Shown piece by piece: positions 44,937 to 53,907 of a stretch of DNA of 64,000 bases (position 1 is the stretch's first letter; each line of letters starts with the position of its first letter). The notes under the pieces are model-generated. The model ran no database searches, was not told the DNA's origin, and saw only the letters and a list, made by a program, of their open reading frames with translations. Position numbers and translations under genes: made by a program. The stretch is from the NCBI GenBank assembly GCA_002256205.1, contig NKIW01000004.1, positions 201,802 to 265,801 on the forward strand, read 5' to 3'. This DNA comes from Rhizobiales bacterium PAR1 (GTDB lineage: Bacteria; Pseudomonadota; Alphaproteobacteria; Rhizobiales; Beijerinckiaceae).

Positions 44937-47019
44937 GCTTCTGCTCGACTGGTATTCTCCCTTCGGTCCGGAGACGGACATCGGCGCGTTCAGCCGTAAT
45001 ATTCTGCGCCATATCGCGGTTGGGGATGATCGCGTCGGCCTTGATGCTCGTCTCGTGATCGAGCCGAATGGCGCGTGCTATCGGCCGCCCTGCCCTTTCC
45101 GCCTGATTGAGGAGCCCTCCTTTGTGGGTGAGGCCGTGCCGGTTTTCAATATCGGCAACAATCGCGAAAACCATTTTCACATCAATACTCTGGCGCGCCA
45201 GCAACCGGGGATCGTGATTGTGCATGACATCGTCATGCATCCTTTTGTCGTATGGGAGGCGCTGGAAAACCGGCGGAAGCGACTCGAATACATCGCCGCG
45301 CTCGCCGAGGAGGGGGGGCTCGAAGCGCTGGATTGGCTGGAAGGCCATGGCTATTTCGAGCGCTCCAGCAACGGCGCGCGTCCTTGGGAGACGGTCGAAA
45401 TGCCCCGTTTCCCCCTGCTCAAACAGTTCATCCGCGAGGCCGCAGGGCTTGTCGTGCATTCCGAATACGCCGAAACGCAGGTGCGGCGCCTGACTGATCG
45501 CCCAATCTGTCGGCTGTATCTGCCAACCGAACAAAAGCCCTTCCCCACGGAAGCCGAGTGGGACGCCTGGGTTGCGGCGACCGCGACGACGGGGCGGGTC
45601 GAGATCGTCAGCTTCGGCCATATGACCGAAAACAAATGCCTCGAGCGTCTCGTGCATGCCTTCCTCGGCTCCGAACCACTCAAGGCACAAGCGCGGCTCA
45701 CGCTGGTCGGGCACCCGCGCGATGCGGCGCTTGCGGAACGTCTCAAGGCGATGTTGCCGGAAGGCGATGACGAGACGGCAACCGTACGCCTTGTTTTTTC
45801 GGTTTCCGAGCCGGAGCTGGATCGACTGAAAGCCGGGGCCGATATTTTCGTTCTGCTGCGTCAGCCCAATTTCGAGTCCGGTTCCGGTGCCCTGCTCGAA
45901 GGAATGAACATGGGGCGTCCGGTCGTCACCTATGACAGCGGCGATTTCGGCGAGATTCCGACTGGTGCGAGCGTCCAGCTCCCGCTGGGTCTCGACGGCG
46001 AGGCCCTTGCCGATGCGCTTCTGGCACTGGTTGAGGATCCGGCTCGCCGCGTCGAGCTAGGGCGGGCCGCGCGCGCCTTCCGGCAGGAACGGTCGACCAC
46101 GGCCTACCTCGATCGTCTTGCCGGGTTCATCCGCGAGGTCGTCCCTTCCATGCCCGCTCTGGCCGCGTTGCCGCGTCGGAAGGCGCCGGACAATGCGCTC
46201 GAGCAGGCCTGCGACGCGCTCGCACTTCCGGAATTGACGCGTTTCATCCTCTGGGGGCGATATGGCTTTGCCCGCCAGGCATCGCTGTATGGGACCATCG
46301 AAGCGGTCATCCACACGGTTCATAGCAACGGGTCGCCGCAAAGCCTCCGCAAGCTGGTCTTCTGGCTGGATTATCTTCTGGGGTCCGCGCCCAGACCTCC
46401 GGATGATGTGCCACCGTCCGTCGCCCGCGATATCGCAACCGCCATCGGGCCTCGCGCCCTGCTGACACTGGACGGTCCCCTGTCCCCGATCGAACTCCGG
46501 AGCGACATCTTCGCCGCGCGGGCGCTTGCCGCCGGTGCGGCCATGCCGGGAGAACCACGCCCCATCGAGCGCATGGCGGTTGAGCCTGTCACACCCGGAC
46601 AAGTCATCGATCTCGCTCAAGGGGACTGGCAGGGCCGGCAAGCCGGACTTTGGTACGCGCCCGAAAAGCGCGGGGCCTGGAGCAAGGGCCGCGTGGCCTT
46701 TATCCCGCTGGCACTCGCGGAGGAGGTTGATGCAGACAAGCCTTACGGCCTTGAAGTTTCGCTCTACACGCCTGCGCGAGGCGAAAGCTCGGCAACCACC
46801 ATCAGCATCGACGGGGTACGCTGCGATCCGCAAGAGCCACCTCCTGCGGGGGATTGGTCGTTCGTCATTCCCTTGCCTGCGAATCGGCATAACCGCTGGC
46901 TGGTGGCCATCGATGCCGGGCAATGCCATGTTCCGAGCGAAGAAGGGCACCCGGGTGATGACCGTGTCCTGGGCGCCCATCTGCGTCAATTCCGGATCAT
47001 TCCGCTCGCTTCGGCATAA
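44923..47019 (+). CDS. Large GT4-family glycosyltransferase with C-terminal beta domain
   Basis: 698 residues. The GT-B part spans 1-430: LLLDWYSPFGPETDIGAFSRNI, IVIVHDIVMHPFVVWEAL, GLVVHSEYAETQVRRL, VEIVSFGHMTENKCLERLV, ARLTLVGHPRD and the donor-site SGSGALLEGMNMGRPVVTYDSGDFGEI (in pieces). About 70 residues of linker follow, then helices and a C-terminal beta module (GLWYAPEKRGAWSKGRVAFIPL, YGLEVSLYTPARGESSATTISIDG) that may bind carbohydrate. It overlaps the esterase gene by 14 bases, so the two are coupled. Likely adds sugars to a polysaccharide or surface protein. Confidence 0.85.
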   Translation: MHSNKLLLDWYSPFGPETDIGAFSRNILRHIAVGDDRVGLDARLVIEPNGACYRPPCPFRLIEEPSFVGEAVPVFNIGNNRENHFHINTLARQQPGIVIVHDIVMHPFVVWEALENRRKRLEYIAALAEEGGLEALDWLEGHGYFERSSNGARPWETVEMPRFPLLKQFIREAAGLVVHSEYAETQVRRLTDRPICRLYLPTEQKPFPTEAEWDAWVAATATTGRVEIVSFGHMTENKCLERLVHAFLGSEPLKAQARLTLVGHPRDAALAERLKAMLPEGDDETATVRLVFSVSEPELDRLKAGADIFVLLRQPNFESGSGALLEGMNMGRPVVTYDSGDFGEIPTGASVQLPLGLDGEALADALLALVEDPARRVELGRAARAFRQERSTTAYLDRLAGFIREVVPSMPALAALPRRKAPDNALEQACDALALPELTRFILWGRYGFARQASLYGTIEAVIHTVHSNGSPQSLRKLVFWLDYLLGSAPRPPDDVPPSVARDIATAIGPRALLTLDGPLSPIELRSDIFAARALAAGAAMPGEPRPIERMAVEPVTPGQVIDLAQGDWQGRQAGLWYAPEKRGAWSKGRVAFIPLALAEEVDADKPYGLEVSLYTPARGESSATTISIDGVRCDPQEPPPAGDWSFVIPLPANRHNRWLVAIDAGQCHVPSEEGHPGDDRVLGAHLRQFRIIPLASA

Positions 47020-47166
47020 ACCCTGTCGATACATTGGAGTCGACGCCACAAGGCTGGCCCGCTAACTACTACTGAAGTGGGGGAATATCGGGTTGGGTGG
47101 AATGCAGGCGCTCCGGAACTTTCGAGCCATGATTCGCGCGTTCCCCTTCGGGAGCGCGCTGGCGGC

Positions 47167-48744
47167 ATGAGCGAGGCCGTCGGGATCATCGAGGCGAATC
47201 CGACGCTGCTTGCGGCATTCCTGCTGCGGCACCCCACTCTGGCACGAAAGGACCTCTTTACCGATGCACGAGCCTCGCGCTTCCTGCTCTGGTTTGCAAT
47301 CGAGGGGCGGCGGCGCTTTCAGGGTGTGCGCTTCAGCCCGGAATATCTTGCCTTTCTCTCCGGTTCTGTCGGCCCCTTTCCTTCACGTCTGGCTGCCTAT
47401 GCCGCAGCATCCCGGATTGAGGAGACGCGCCTTGCGCAGATGGACATCGGGGCGATCTGCAGCTGGTACTACCGCGAATGCGTCCCCGAGCTGCGGCTTG
47501 AACCGCTCATTTCCTTACGCGAACGTGCAGAGTTGCAGCGTATTCTGGCGACCAGCGCCCCGGACATCCCTCTGCCGGCAAGCCCTCTGTTTCAACCTCG
47601 CCCGGCAAACCGGAATGCCGATCTGCCAGGCGTGAACGTGATCGGCTTTGCGGAGGGCGTGCTGGGCATCGGCGAGGATGCCCGTGCGCTGGTTCGGGTA
47701 CTCGACCATGCCGGCATCCCGTTTTCGATCATCAATCTCGCCTTGCCGGACCGGGTCTCCCGGCAGGCAGAAGACGAATATGCCGGCTGGGTATCGGATC
47801 GGCCGATCTTTCCGGTCAATGTCTTCGCGATCACCGCTTTCGAGACAGCACGCCTGAGCATCGAACAGGGGTCGAACCTTTTCGAGGGGCGCTACAACAT
47901 CGGCTACTGGCCGTGGGAACTGACTGACCTTCCCACGCATTGGCGTAGTGTCGTCGGGTTGGTTGATGAGGTCTGGGCCTCCAGCGGCTTTCTTGAAGAT
48001 GTCTATTCGCGCATGCAGGCGGACGAGGTTCACCTTATGCCGCCCTATATCAATCCGCCGAAGCCTGTGGCGGTGGATCTCGAAGAGTTCGGCTTCACGG
48101 TGGACGAATTCATCGTGCTGACGATGTTTGACTTCAATTCCTATATGGCCCGGAAAAATCCTCTGGGTGCCATTGCGGCCTTCCGAAAGGCTTTCCCGGA
48201 TACGGAAGGCAATGAGCGACTCATCATCAAATCCGTTAATTCTCAGGCACATCCGGAGGCTTTGGCTGCGCTGGAAGCCGAGATCATGGCGGATCACCGC
48301 ATCGTCCTGCTCGACGGGACGATGGAACGCGCGGAAGTCTTCGGACTTATCGAGATGGTGGATTGCTTCCTCTCTCTGCATCGGGCCGAGGGCTTCGGGC
48401 GCGTGATGGCGGAAGCCATGCTGCTGGGGACGCCGGTGGTGGCAACGAACTGGTCGGGCAATACGTCGTTTCTTGATCAGAACCTCGGGTTTCCGGTTGA
48501 TTTCTCGCTCCGCCCCGTGCGGCAGGATGAATATCCCTTCTGGGAAGGCTCGTCCTGGGCCGAGCCTTCCATTGAGGATGCCGCCGCCAAGCTCGCCCTC
48601 GTGCGTTCGCGTCAGGGAGAGCTGGGACCGATGCTGGATGCCGCCCGAAGCCATATCCAGAACCAATTCGGGCTCGATGCGACCGTGGAAGCCGTCGCAA
48701 CACGGCTCCGCGCGATCAAACCCATTCTGGCGCGACGCTTTTGA
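47167..48744 (+). CDS. GT4-family glycosyltransferase
   Basis: 525 residues. An N-terminal helical region (to about 155) is followed by the GT-B core: DLPGVNVIGFAEGVLGIGEDARALV, FPVNVFAITAFETARL, YNIGYWPWELTDLPTHW, VDEVWASSGFLEDVYSR, FIVLTMFDFNSYMARKNPLGAI and the donor region HRAEGFGRVMAEAMLLGTPVVATNWSGN (in parts). This arrangement, with YWPWEL and MARKNP, is typical of multi-domain GT4 proteins of exopolysaccharide loci. I chose ATG 47167; GTG 47077 would add 30 residues with no similarity. It converges with the SGNH gene (37 bases between stops). Confidence 0.88.
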   Translation: MSEAVGIIEANPTLLAAFLLRHPTLARKDLFTDARASRFLLWFAIEGRRRFQGVRFSPEYLAFLSGSVGPFPSRLAAYAAASRIEETRLAQMDIGAICSWYYRECVPELRLEPLISLRERAELQRILATSAPDIPLPASPLFQPRPANRNADLPGVNVIGFAEGVLGIGEDARALVRVLDHAGIPFSIINLALPDRVSRQAEDEYAGWVSDRPIFPVNVFAITAFETARLSIEQGSNLFEGRYNIGYWPWELTDLPTHWRSVVGLVDEVWASSGFLEDVYSRMQADEVHLMPPYINPPKPVAVDLEEFGFTVDEFIVLTMFDFNSYMARKNPLGAIAAFRKAFPDTEGNERLIIKSVNSQAHPEALAALEAEIMADHRIVLLDGTMERAEVFGLIEMVDCFLSLHRAEGFGRVMAEAMLLGTPVVATNWSGNTSFLDQNLGFPVDFSLRPVRQDEYPFWEGSSWAEPSIEDAAAKLALVRSRQGELGPMLDAARSHIQNQFGLDATVEAVATRLRAIKPILARRF

Positions 48745-48781
48745 GGAACTCCCCCCGGAACAAGTCCGAGGTCTGAACTGG

Positions 48782-50131
48782 TCAGGCTGCCCCGCTGCTG
48801 ATCCGTCCCACCATCATGCGGACCAGAGGCTTGATCGCCTCGGCAAGAACGCCATGTCCAACATCATTGGGATGCTGGTTGTCGGTGTTGTTGCCCGCGA
48901 GATAGGTACCTGTCGCGGGGTTGCCGACCAACGCCCCCGCATCCACCACGGCAATACCCGGCGCCTGAGCGTTGATGCGGCTGCGGATGTATTGCCATTC
49001 CGTCAGCGTCGCGCCGGTCATGCTGCCATCCGAGCGCGGCGTCGGGGTCATGATGATCGGAATCGCACCATTCTGGCGTGCCCGCTCAACACCCGACAAC
49101 ATCCGTCCGAGGCATCTGTCGGAAAGAATGCGCGTGTTGATCGTCTCGTTTGAGGTCCAGCCGGGGATGATCTCGATCGAGGGGCGCGTGACTGAGCGGA
49201 TCAGGTTGGAGACCGGCCAATAGGTGTTGGTACTGCTGCCGCCCCAGGCGGCATTCACCGGATTGACCGGAATGCCGAGGCTCTTGCTGAGGGAAAGGCA
49301 AGCCTGCACCGTGGCGTTGTTGAAGCCGCCGGTCGTCGTGGCACCGGCCATGGTACTGTCGCCGGCGACCATGACATTGATCACGCCCTTGAGCGTCAGA
49401 TACTGCACGGCGACCAGCGGATGTGCGGTTGCCGCCCCCGTGGTGCCCAGTGCGATCGCTGGATTGGTGACATAGTCGCCGATCCCGAGTCGGACCGACA
49501 TGTCGAAGCCCTGATTGATGGCGGCAACGCCCGTCCAGCCACTTGCCATCGCGGATTGAACGACACCACGCCAGATCTGGCCGGGACCGAACACACGCAT
49601 GAACAGGAAGGAGGCTGGACCGGCATTCGCAGGATCGAGGCTGGTCGCGTAGTTCCAGTCAGTCGCGATCAGGTTCGGAATATTGGTCGCACCGGTCAGG
49701 GCATAGGTCGAGTTGACCGGCACGGCTACCGGGAAACCTGTCGCCCCGGCCAGAGTGGTTGCCGGATCACGCGGAAGATCGGTATCCGTACCATTCTCAA
49801 GTGCGCCACCATTGACGTAGGTCGCGTAGCGCCAGGCGGTAGCGCCCGTTGGCGTCATGTAGTCGTTCACGCTATCAGAGGCCGAAAATGCAATGCCTGA
49901 GAGGGCGAAGGTGTTCACCGCATCAATGTTGCCAAAGAGAAACCGGACAGCAAAATACGGCGCCGGAATCGGCAGGCAATAAAAGAACGAGGTTACGCCC
50001 TGTGCGGTGCGATCCAGTCCGCCGGACTGAAATTGCGGCGGAACGGGCATGAAGGTGCCGCGCTGGCGGCGGGGCGCAAGCCGGCGGGCCTGCGGCGTGA
50101 TGGTGGTCTGTCCGAAACCGAAGCTGGGCAT
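48782..50131 (-). CDS. SGNH/GDSL-hydrolase protein, fibre-like, beside a spike-base protein
   Basis: 449 residues. The C-terminal half is an SGNH hydrolase: VMVAGDSTMAG (nucleophile Ser259), AAWGGSSTNTYW (Gly block), PGWTSNETINTR (Asn block) and TDNQHPNDVGH (Asp/His). The N-terminal half is Gly/Thr/Ala-rich and beta-like (SGIAFSASDSVNDYMTPTG, YATYVNGGALENGTDTDLP), like a fibre. No signal peptide. It follows the small spike-base gene by four bases. Together they resemble a phage or gene-transfer-agent head-spike pair with an enzymatic fibre. Such hydrolases often deacetylate polysaccharide. A cellular surface-associated esterase is the alternative. Confidence 0.75.
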   Translation of the reverse strand: MPSFGFGQTTITPQARRLAPRRQRGTFMPVPPQFQSGGLDRTAQGVTSFFYCLPIPAPYFAVRFLFGNIDAVNTFALSGIAFSASDSVNDYMTPTGATAWRYATYVNGGALENGTDTDLPRDPATTLAGATGFPVAVPVNSTYALTGATNIPNLIATDWNYATSLDPANAGPASFLFMRVFGPGQIWRGVVQSAMASGWTGVAAINQGFDMSVRLGIGDYVTNPAIALGTTGAATAHPLVAVQYLTLKGVINVMVAGDSTMAGATTTGGFNNATVQACLSLSKSLGIPVNPVNAAWGGSSTNTYWPVSNLIRSVTRPSIEIIPGWTSNETINTRILSDRCLGRMLSGVERARQNGAIPIIMTPTPRSDGSMTGATLTEWQYIRSRINAQAPGIAVVDAGALVGNPATGTYLAGNNTDNQHPNDVGHGVLAEAIKPLVRMMVGRISSGAA

Positions 50132-50135
50132 GGCA

Positions 50136-50453
50136 TTAAACCGTATAACCGAGGATTTCGATCGAGGACGTGGTCCCCGTGAGCCAGACCTTGCGAACAG
50201 CAAGCGGCTCATAGGACAGGCCCGGCGGAAAGCTCAGGGAAAGCGTGTTCGCGTCATCGTCGGCGTCGGTTGGCGTCACGCGGACGGTCGCAAGATCGAG
50301 CGAGCCGGGCACGAAAACACGCAGCGCCTTGCAATAAACCGGCAGATCCGCCGCGTCGGATGGCGTGATGACAGCCGCAAGGGTCGCGGGCGCATCGATC
50401 CCTTGTGCCGTGCTGGCATAAGGGTCTTTGGCCGGGTTATAGGAATTCGGCAT
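50136..50453 (-). CDS. Spike-base-like small protein (Rcc01079/GhsA type)
   Basis: 105 residues. The pattern DPYASTAQGIDAPATLAAVITPSDAADLP, CKALRVFVPGSLDLATVRVTP, SLSFPPGLSYEPLAVRKVWLTGTTS (each taken in parts) matches the small all-beta proteins known as spike base protein of the Rhodobacter gene transfer agent and related phages. Those carry the ITPSD, RALxV, LPxRVxxVxxTGTTA sequence of motifs. ATG 50453 follows AGGAG with good spacing. Four bases separate it from the SGNH gene. No capsid, portal or tail gene accompanies it, so it is an isolated pair inside a polysaccharide locus. Confidence 0.7.
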   Translation of the reverse strand: MPNSYNPAKDPYASTAQGIDAPATLAAVITPSDAADLPVYCKALRVFVPGSLDLATVRVTPTDADDDANTLSLSFPPGLSYEPLAVRKVWLTGTTSSIEILGYTV

Positions 50454-50656
50454 TTCGAGGCTCCTAGGTTGAGGCAATAACCAAGGATAAGGTCGCCCGG
50501 ATCGCCGGGGATAAGTTGACGAACGCTTTACAAGGCCGTGATCTGCCCCAGATGCCTTGACGCCAGCCCCGACTTCGCGCGAATGCTGTCGAAGACATCG
50601 CGAATACCGGGACAGGCCTTCTGTTCAAGGTCTTCCGCCATCCACACGAGGTTGTA

Positions 50657-51322
50657 ATGTCGTTTGAAAGCTCGGGTCGCGAGAGAGCCACCGCAGCAGC
50701 TGCCCTGCCGCAGCGGAAGGTGCTTCACGTCGGCTGCGGGCCGCGTGGCCTTCATCGCCTTCATCCGGTGTTTCACGACCTGACGCGCTGGCGGGAAATT
50801 CGACTCGATCTTGATCCGTCGGTCGAACCGGACATCGTCTGCTCCACCGCAGACATGCGCGGACACATTGCCAATGGCACCGTGGATGCGCTGTGGTCAT
50901 CCCATAATATCGAACACCTCTACGATCATGACGTTTCGCGTGCGCTCTCGGAATTCGCGCGCGTCCTGCGCCCCGATGGCTTCGCGCTGATCCGCTGTCC
51001 TGATCTTGAATCGGTGGTCACCGCCATCCTCCAAGATGGGCTGGAGACCATTGCGTACCACTCCCCCGCCGGGCCGATCACACCGCTCGACATGCTCTAC
51101 GGGCATCGCGCCTCGGTGGCACGCGGCAATGACTTCATGGCCCATAAAACAGGTTTCACCGATCTGCGCCTCGGGCGGTTGCTACTGGAGGCCGGATTCG
51201 CTCATGTAAACACGAAGCGGGCAACGGGATTTGACTTGTGGGCCATCGCTTTCATGCCCGAAGCCAACCCCGATGAGACATTGGATGCCTTGGCCTGTGC
51301 CGGGCTTAGCTTCGAGTCCTGA
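50657..51322 (+). CDS. Class I SAM-dependent methyltransferase
   Basis: 221 residues. Motif I is KVLHVGCGPRGLHRL, followed by the acidic strand end EIRLDLDPSVEPDIVC, motif III-like VDALWSSHNIEHLYDHD and EFARVLRPDGFALIRCPD. This is the layout of small methyltransferases found with glycosyltransferases, which methylate sugars or glycan ends. It is divergent from the spike-base gene and convergent with the ManC-AGE gene. GAGG lies a few bases before ATG 50657. The substrate is not readable. Confidence 0.85.
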   Translation: MSFESSGRERATAAAALPQRKVLHVGCGPRGLHRLHPVFHDLTRWREIRLDLDPSVEPDIVCSTADMRGHIANGTVDALWSSHNIEHLYDHDVSRALSEFARVLRPDGFALIRCPDLESVVTAILQDGLETIAYHSPAGPITPLDMLYGHRASVARGNDFMAHKTGFTDLRLGRLLLEAGFAHVNTKRATGFDLWAIAFMPEANPDETLDALACAGLSFES

Positions 51323-51433
51323 CGCAGCGGCGGGTTTGACGCACAGAGGCCGCCAACTCAGGGGCTGGCAATCCAGACTCGCGACCTCTGAAGCCATTCG
51401 CTTCGGCTGAACCGCTTTCGCGAGATCACGCCG

Positions 51434-53656
51434 TCATTCGGCTGATTGAACGGCCAGAATCGCCCCCAGGATATGATAGAGAGTACTGGCGGGCGCCGGC
51501 TCTTCGACGAGGGCCCCATCCGGCAGCATCTTGTCGCGCCACAGTCCCTTGACCGGGGTATCGAGATAACGCCGGACGCCGGTCAGGCTTGCGAGGATGT
51601 CGCGCGGGCTGGCGACCGCAGACGCTCCTTTTCCATCGGACAGCAGACACGCGGCCTTCAACCACTCGGTCTGGGGCCAAAGGCGCGCACCGGCATCGAG
51701 CGGTCCATGGGCTTGGTCCAACACATTCGTGGCCAGAGCATTCATGGCGACCTTGCGCTGTCGGTCGATGCCCTTTTGTCCCGCGTTGAACAGCCGACGC
51801 GCGACCACGGCCGCATTCGCGTCGCCGGACAATCGCGACCACCGTTCGAGAAGCCAGGCCCATTCGAACTGATGGCCGGGCTCCACGCGTTGCCCGGACA
51901 CCCCGGAGGCGGGCTTCCAATCCGTATCAAAGAACTCGTGAATGGCACCGGATTCCGCCACGAAGAAACACGTGCAGGCGAGTTTCGCGATGTCGGCCGC
52001 GAGCTTTGCCCATTGCGCGTCTCCGCCAGCTTCAACCCAAGCGAGGCAAGCCTCGAACAGGTGCATATGCGGGTTCGACTGGAAGACTTCCGACTCGTTT
52101 TCACGAAAACCGCCCTGTTCATGGCGGAAACTTTCAAGTCGGGCCAAGAGGGCAAGGGCCTTGTCCTCGGCGCCCGGTATCACAGATTTCGAAGCCGCAA
52201 GCGCCAGCAACACAAAGGCCTGGTCGTAAAGCTTGGCCGTCTCGTCCAGCACCTGTCCCTGATGATCGACGAGCGTGCGATAAAGACCGTCCGCACGCAA
52301 ATAAGTACGCTCAAGCGCGTCGAAGGCATGCTGGACAGCCGATTTCCAAGGACCGCTCCACCCCAGCGCGCCTGCGGTGGCATAGACATAGGCTTGCCGT
52401 GACTGGACGCGGCAACGGCGAATATCCCCCACAGGTTCGCCATCCAGATCAATCATTTCGTGAAAGCCGCCGCGTTCATGATCGGCACCAGCGCACCACC
52501 AAAGGGGCAACGCAGCGTTGAACAGCCAGCTTTTGAGCTCTGCCGCCTGAACTGCCAAGGGCGGAACCCTTGATTCCGCAGGAAGATCAACCGCCGGTAA
52601 GTTCCTGCGCTTGAGTTCGTCGACAACCTGCTTGACGGATTGCGACGCATCAAGCTGGCAGACAAGCACGGCATCGCGGTCCGCGATCACCGCAAGATCG
52701 CGAAGGCCGACCGCGGCCACGATCATGCCGGGGGCTGCCCGAATTAGGCTGTTGCAGGTGTCGATTGCCACCGTTTCACCAGTGCGAACATTGCCTTCCT
52801 GATCGGGAGGAACCACGGCATGCACGGCATCCCAGGCGCCCAGATCGGACCACTGCCAGCCTACCGGCACGACACAGGTATTCCGTGCACGCTCCATCAC
52901 GGCAAAGTCGATCGAGATCTTCTTCGCCTCATGGAAGCTCGGCCCGAGATGGTAGCTCAGTCCATCCTGGACCACCTCGTCTGCCGCGCGGCGGGCAGCA
53001 GCAGCAAGTTCGGGTTCGAAAGTCTCGAAGGCGGCCAGCAGGGTGCCGGCTGTCGCGACGAAGTTGCCGGAATTCCACAGGTATCCGTCGCGAACAAACT
53101 GCTCGGCAGTGGCACGATCCGGCTTTTCCCGGAACTCACGGATCGGGGTGTAGTGATTTTCAATCGGCGCACTGGCCGGAGCGATGTAGCCATAGGCCGT
53201 CGAGGCATGCGTGGGCAGAATGCCCAGCGTTGCAATCAGACCTTCGCGCGCGGCCTGTTCGGCGACCGCAAGAGAGGCCTGAAACGCGCCTGTCTCGGGG
53301 ATATAGTGGTCAGATGCGAGCACGAACATGACAGCATCCGGCGAGATCGTCGCCACATATGCTGCCGCTGCGGCAATGGCCGGACCGGAATCGCGGGCCT
53401 CGGGTTCGATCAGGATCGAGCCTTCAAAATCCGCATACTCAAGCTGATCAAGAATTGTAGCTTCGTGCGCACGCCCCGCAACAACAAGCAGCTTGCGCTC
53501 GTCATGATTTACAACCGCTCGCCGTGCAGTATGCAGAAATAGCGTTTCCGAACTGACCAGATGCGTGAATTGCTTGGGACGAGAAGGCCTTGATGCAGGC
53601 CATAGACGTGTTCCACTTCCGCCACACAAAATCACAACATATGAATTCGCCACCAT
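51434..53656 (-). CDS. Fused mannose-1-phosphate guanylyltransferase and AGE-type epimerase/isomerase
   Basis: 740 residues, two enzymes in one chain. Residues 1-350 are a sugar-nucleotide transferase of ManC type: VILCGGSGTRLWPASRPSRPKQF (signature loop, cited in part), VLASDHYIPE, the REFREKPDRATAEQFV block and GWQWSDLGAWDAV. Residues about 370-735 are an AGE-family alpha/alpha barrel: WWCAGADHERGGFHEM, RQAYVYATAGALGW, KLYDQAFVLLALA, NPHMHLFEACLAWVEA, VEPGHQFEWAWLLERW, with conserved His. In most bacteria ManC is fused to a cupin isomerase; here an AGE domain takes that place. It probably makes GDP-mannose from fructose-6-phosphate. The start MVANSYVV follows AAGAG. Confidence 0.88.
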   Translation of the reverse strand: MVANSYVVILCGGSGTRLWPASRPSRPKQFTHLVSSETLFLHTARRAVVNHDERKLLVVAGRAHEATILDQLEYADFEGSILIEPEARDSGPAIAAAAAYVATISPDAVMFVLASDHYIPETGAFQASLAVAEQAAREGLIATLGILPTHASTAYGYIAPASAPIENHYTPIREFREKPDRATAEQFVRDGYLWNSGNFVATAGTLLAAFETFEPELAAAARRAADEVVQDGLSYHLGPSFHEAKKISIDFAVMERARNTCVVPVGWQWSDLGAWDAVHAVVPPDQEGNVRTGETVAIDTCNSLIRAAPGMIVAAVGLRDLAVIADRDAVLVCQLDASQSVKQVVDELKRRNLPAVDLPAESRVPPLAVQAAELKSWLFNAALPLWWCAGADHERGGFHEMIDLDGEPVGDIRRCRVQSRQAYVYATAGALGWSGPWKSAVQHAFDALERTYLRADGLYRTLVDHQGQVLDETAKLYDQAFVLLALAASKSVIPGAEDKALALLARLESFRHEQGGFRENESEVFQSNPHMHLFEACLAWVEAGGDAQWAKLAADIAKLACTCFFVAESGAIHEFFDTDWKPASGVSGQRVEPGHQFEWAWLLERWSRLSGDANAAVVARRLFNAGQKGIDRQRKVAMNALATNVLDQAHGPLDAGARLWPQTEWLKAACLLSDGKGASAVASPRDILASLTGVRRYLDTPVKGLWRDKMLPDGALVEEPAPASTLYHILGAILAVQSAE

Positions 53657-53907
53657 ATCTGAAACTCTTGTGTTTTCTATTTGCCATACCGTCGATTTTT
53701 CAGGAACCAGATGAGATCCAGCGCACTGCATCCGATTCTGGTCATACTCAAAAGCACCACCCGCTGGTGGGATCGTCGCCATCGCCAAAGATATCTGGTG
53801 CAGGAATGCACGTTGGATCAAATGTTGCAATGCAAAAAAACATCCGGATGAACCCGTCCGATTTTGCTCCATCGCGAGGACGCGCCAAACATTTCCGCCT
53901 CTCGCGT
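53657..53907. other. 251-base gap upstream of the ManC-AGE gene
   Basis: Lies between the DUF1045 gene stop and the ManC-AGE start, both on the minus strand. It must hold the ManC-AGE promoter. It is AT-richer than both neighbours. I see no RNA gene or convincing small coding frame. Confidence 0.45.

Noticed and set aside
48782-50453. Remnant of a complete prophage around the spike-base pair
   Set aside because: No terminase, portal, capsid, tail, lysis or integrase gene is seen on either side; neighbours are glycan genes.
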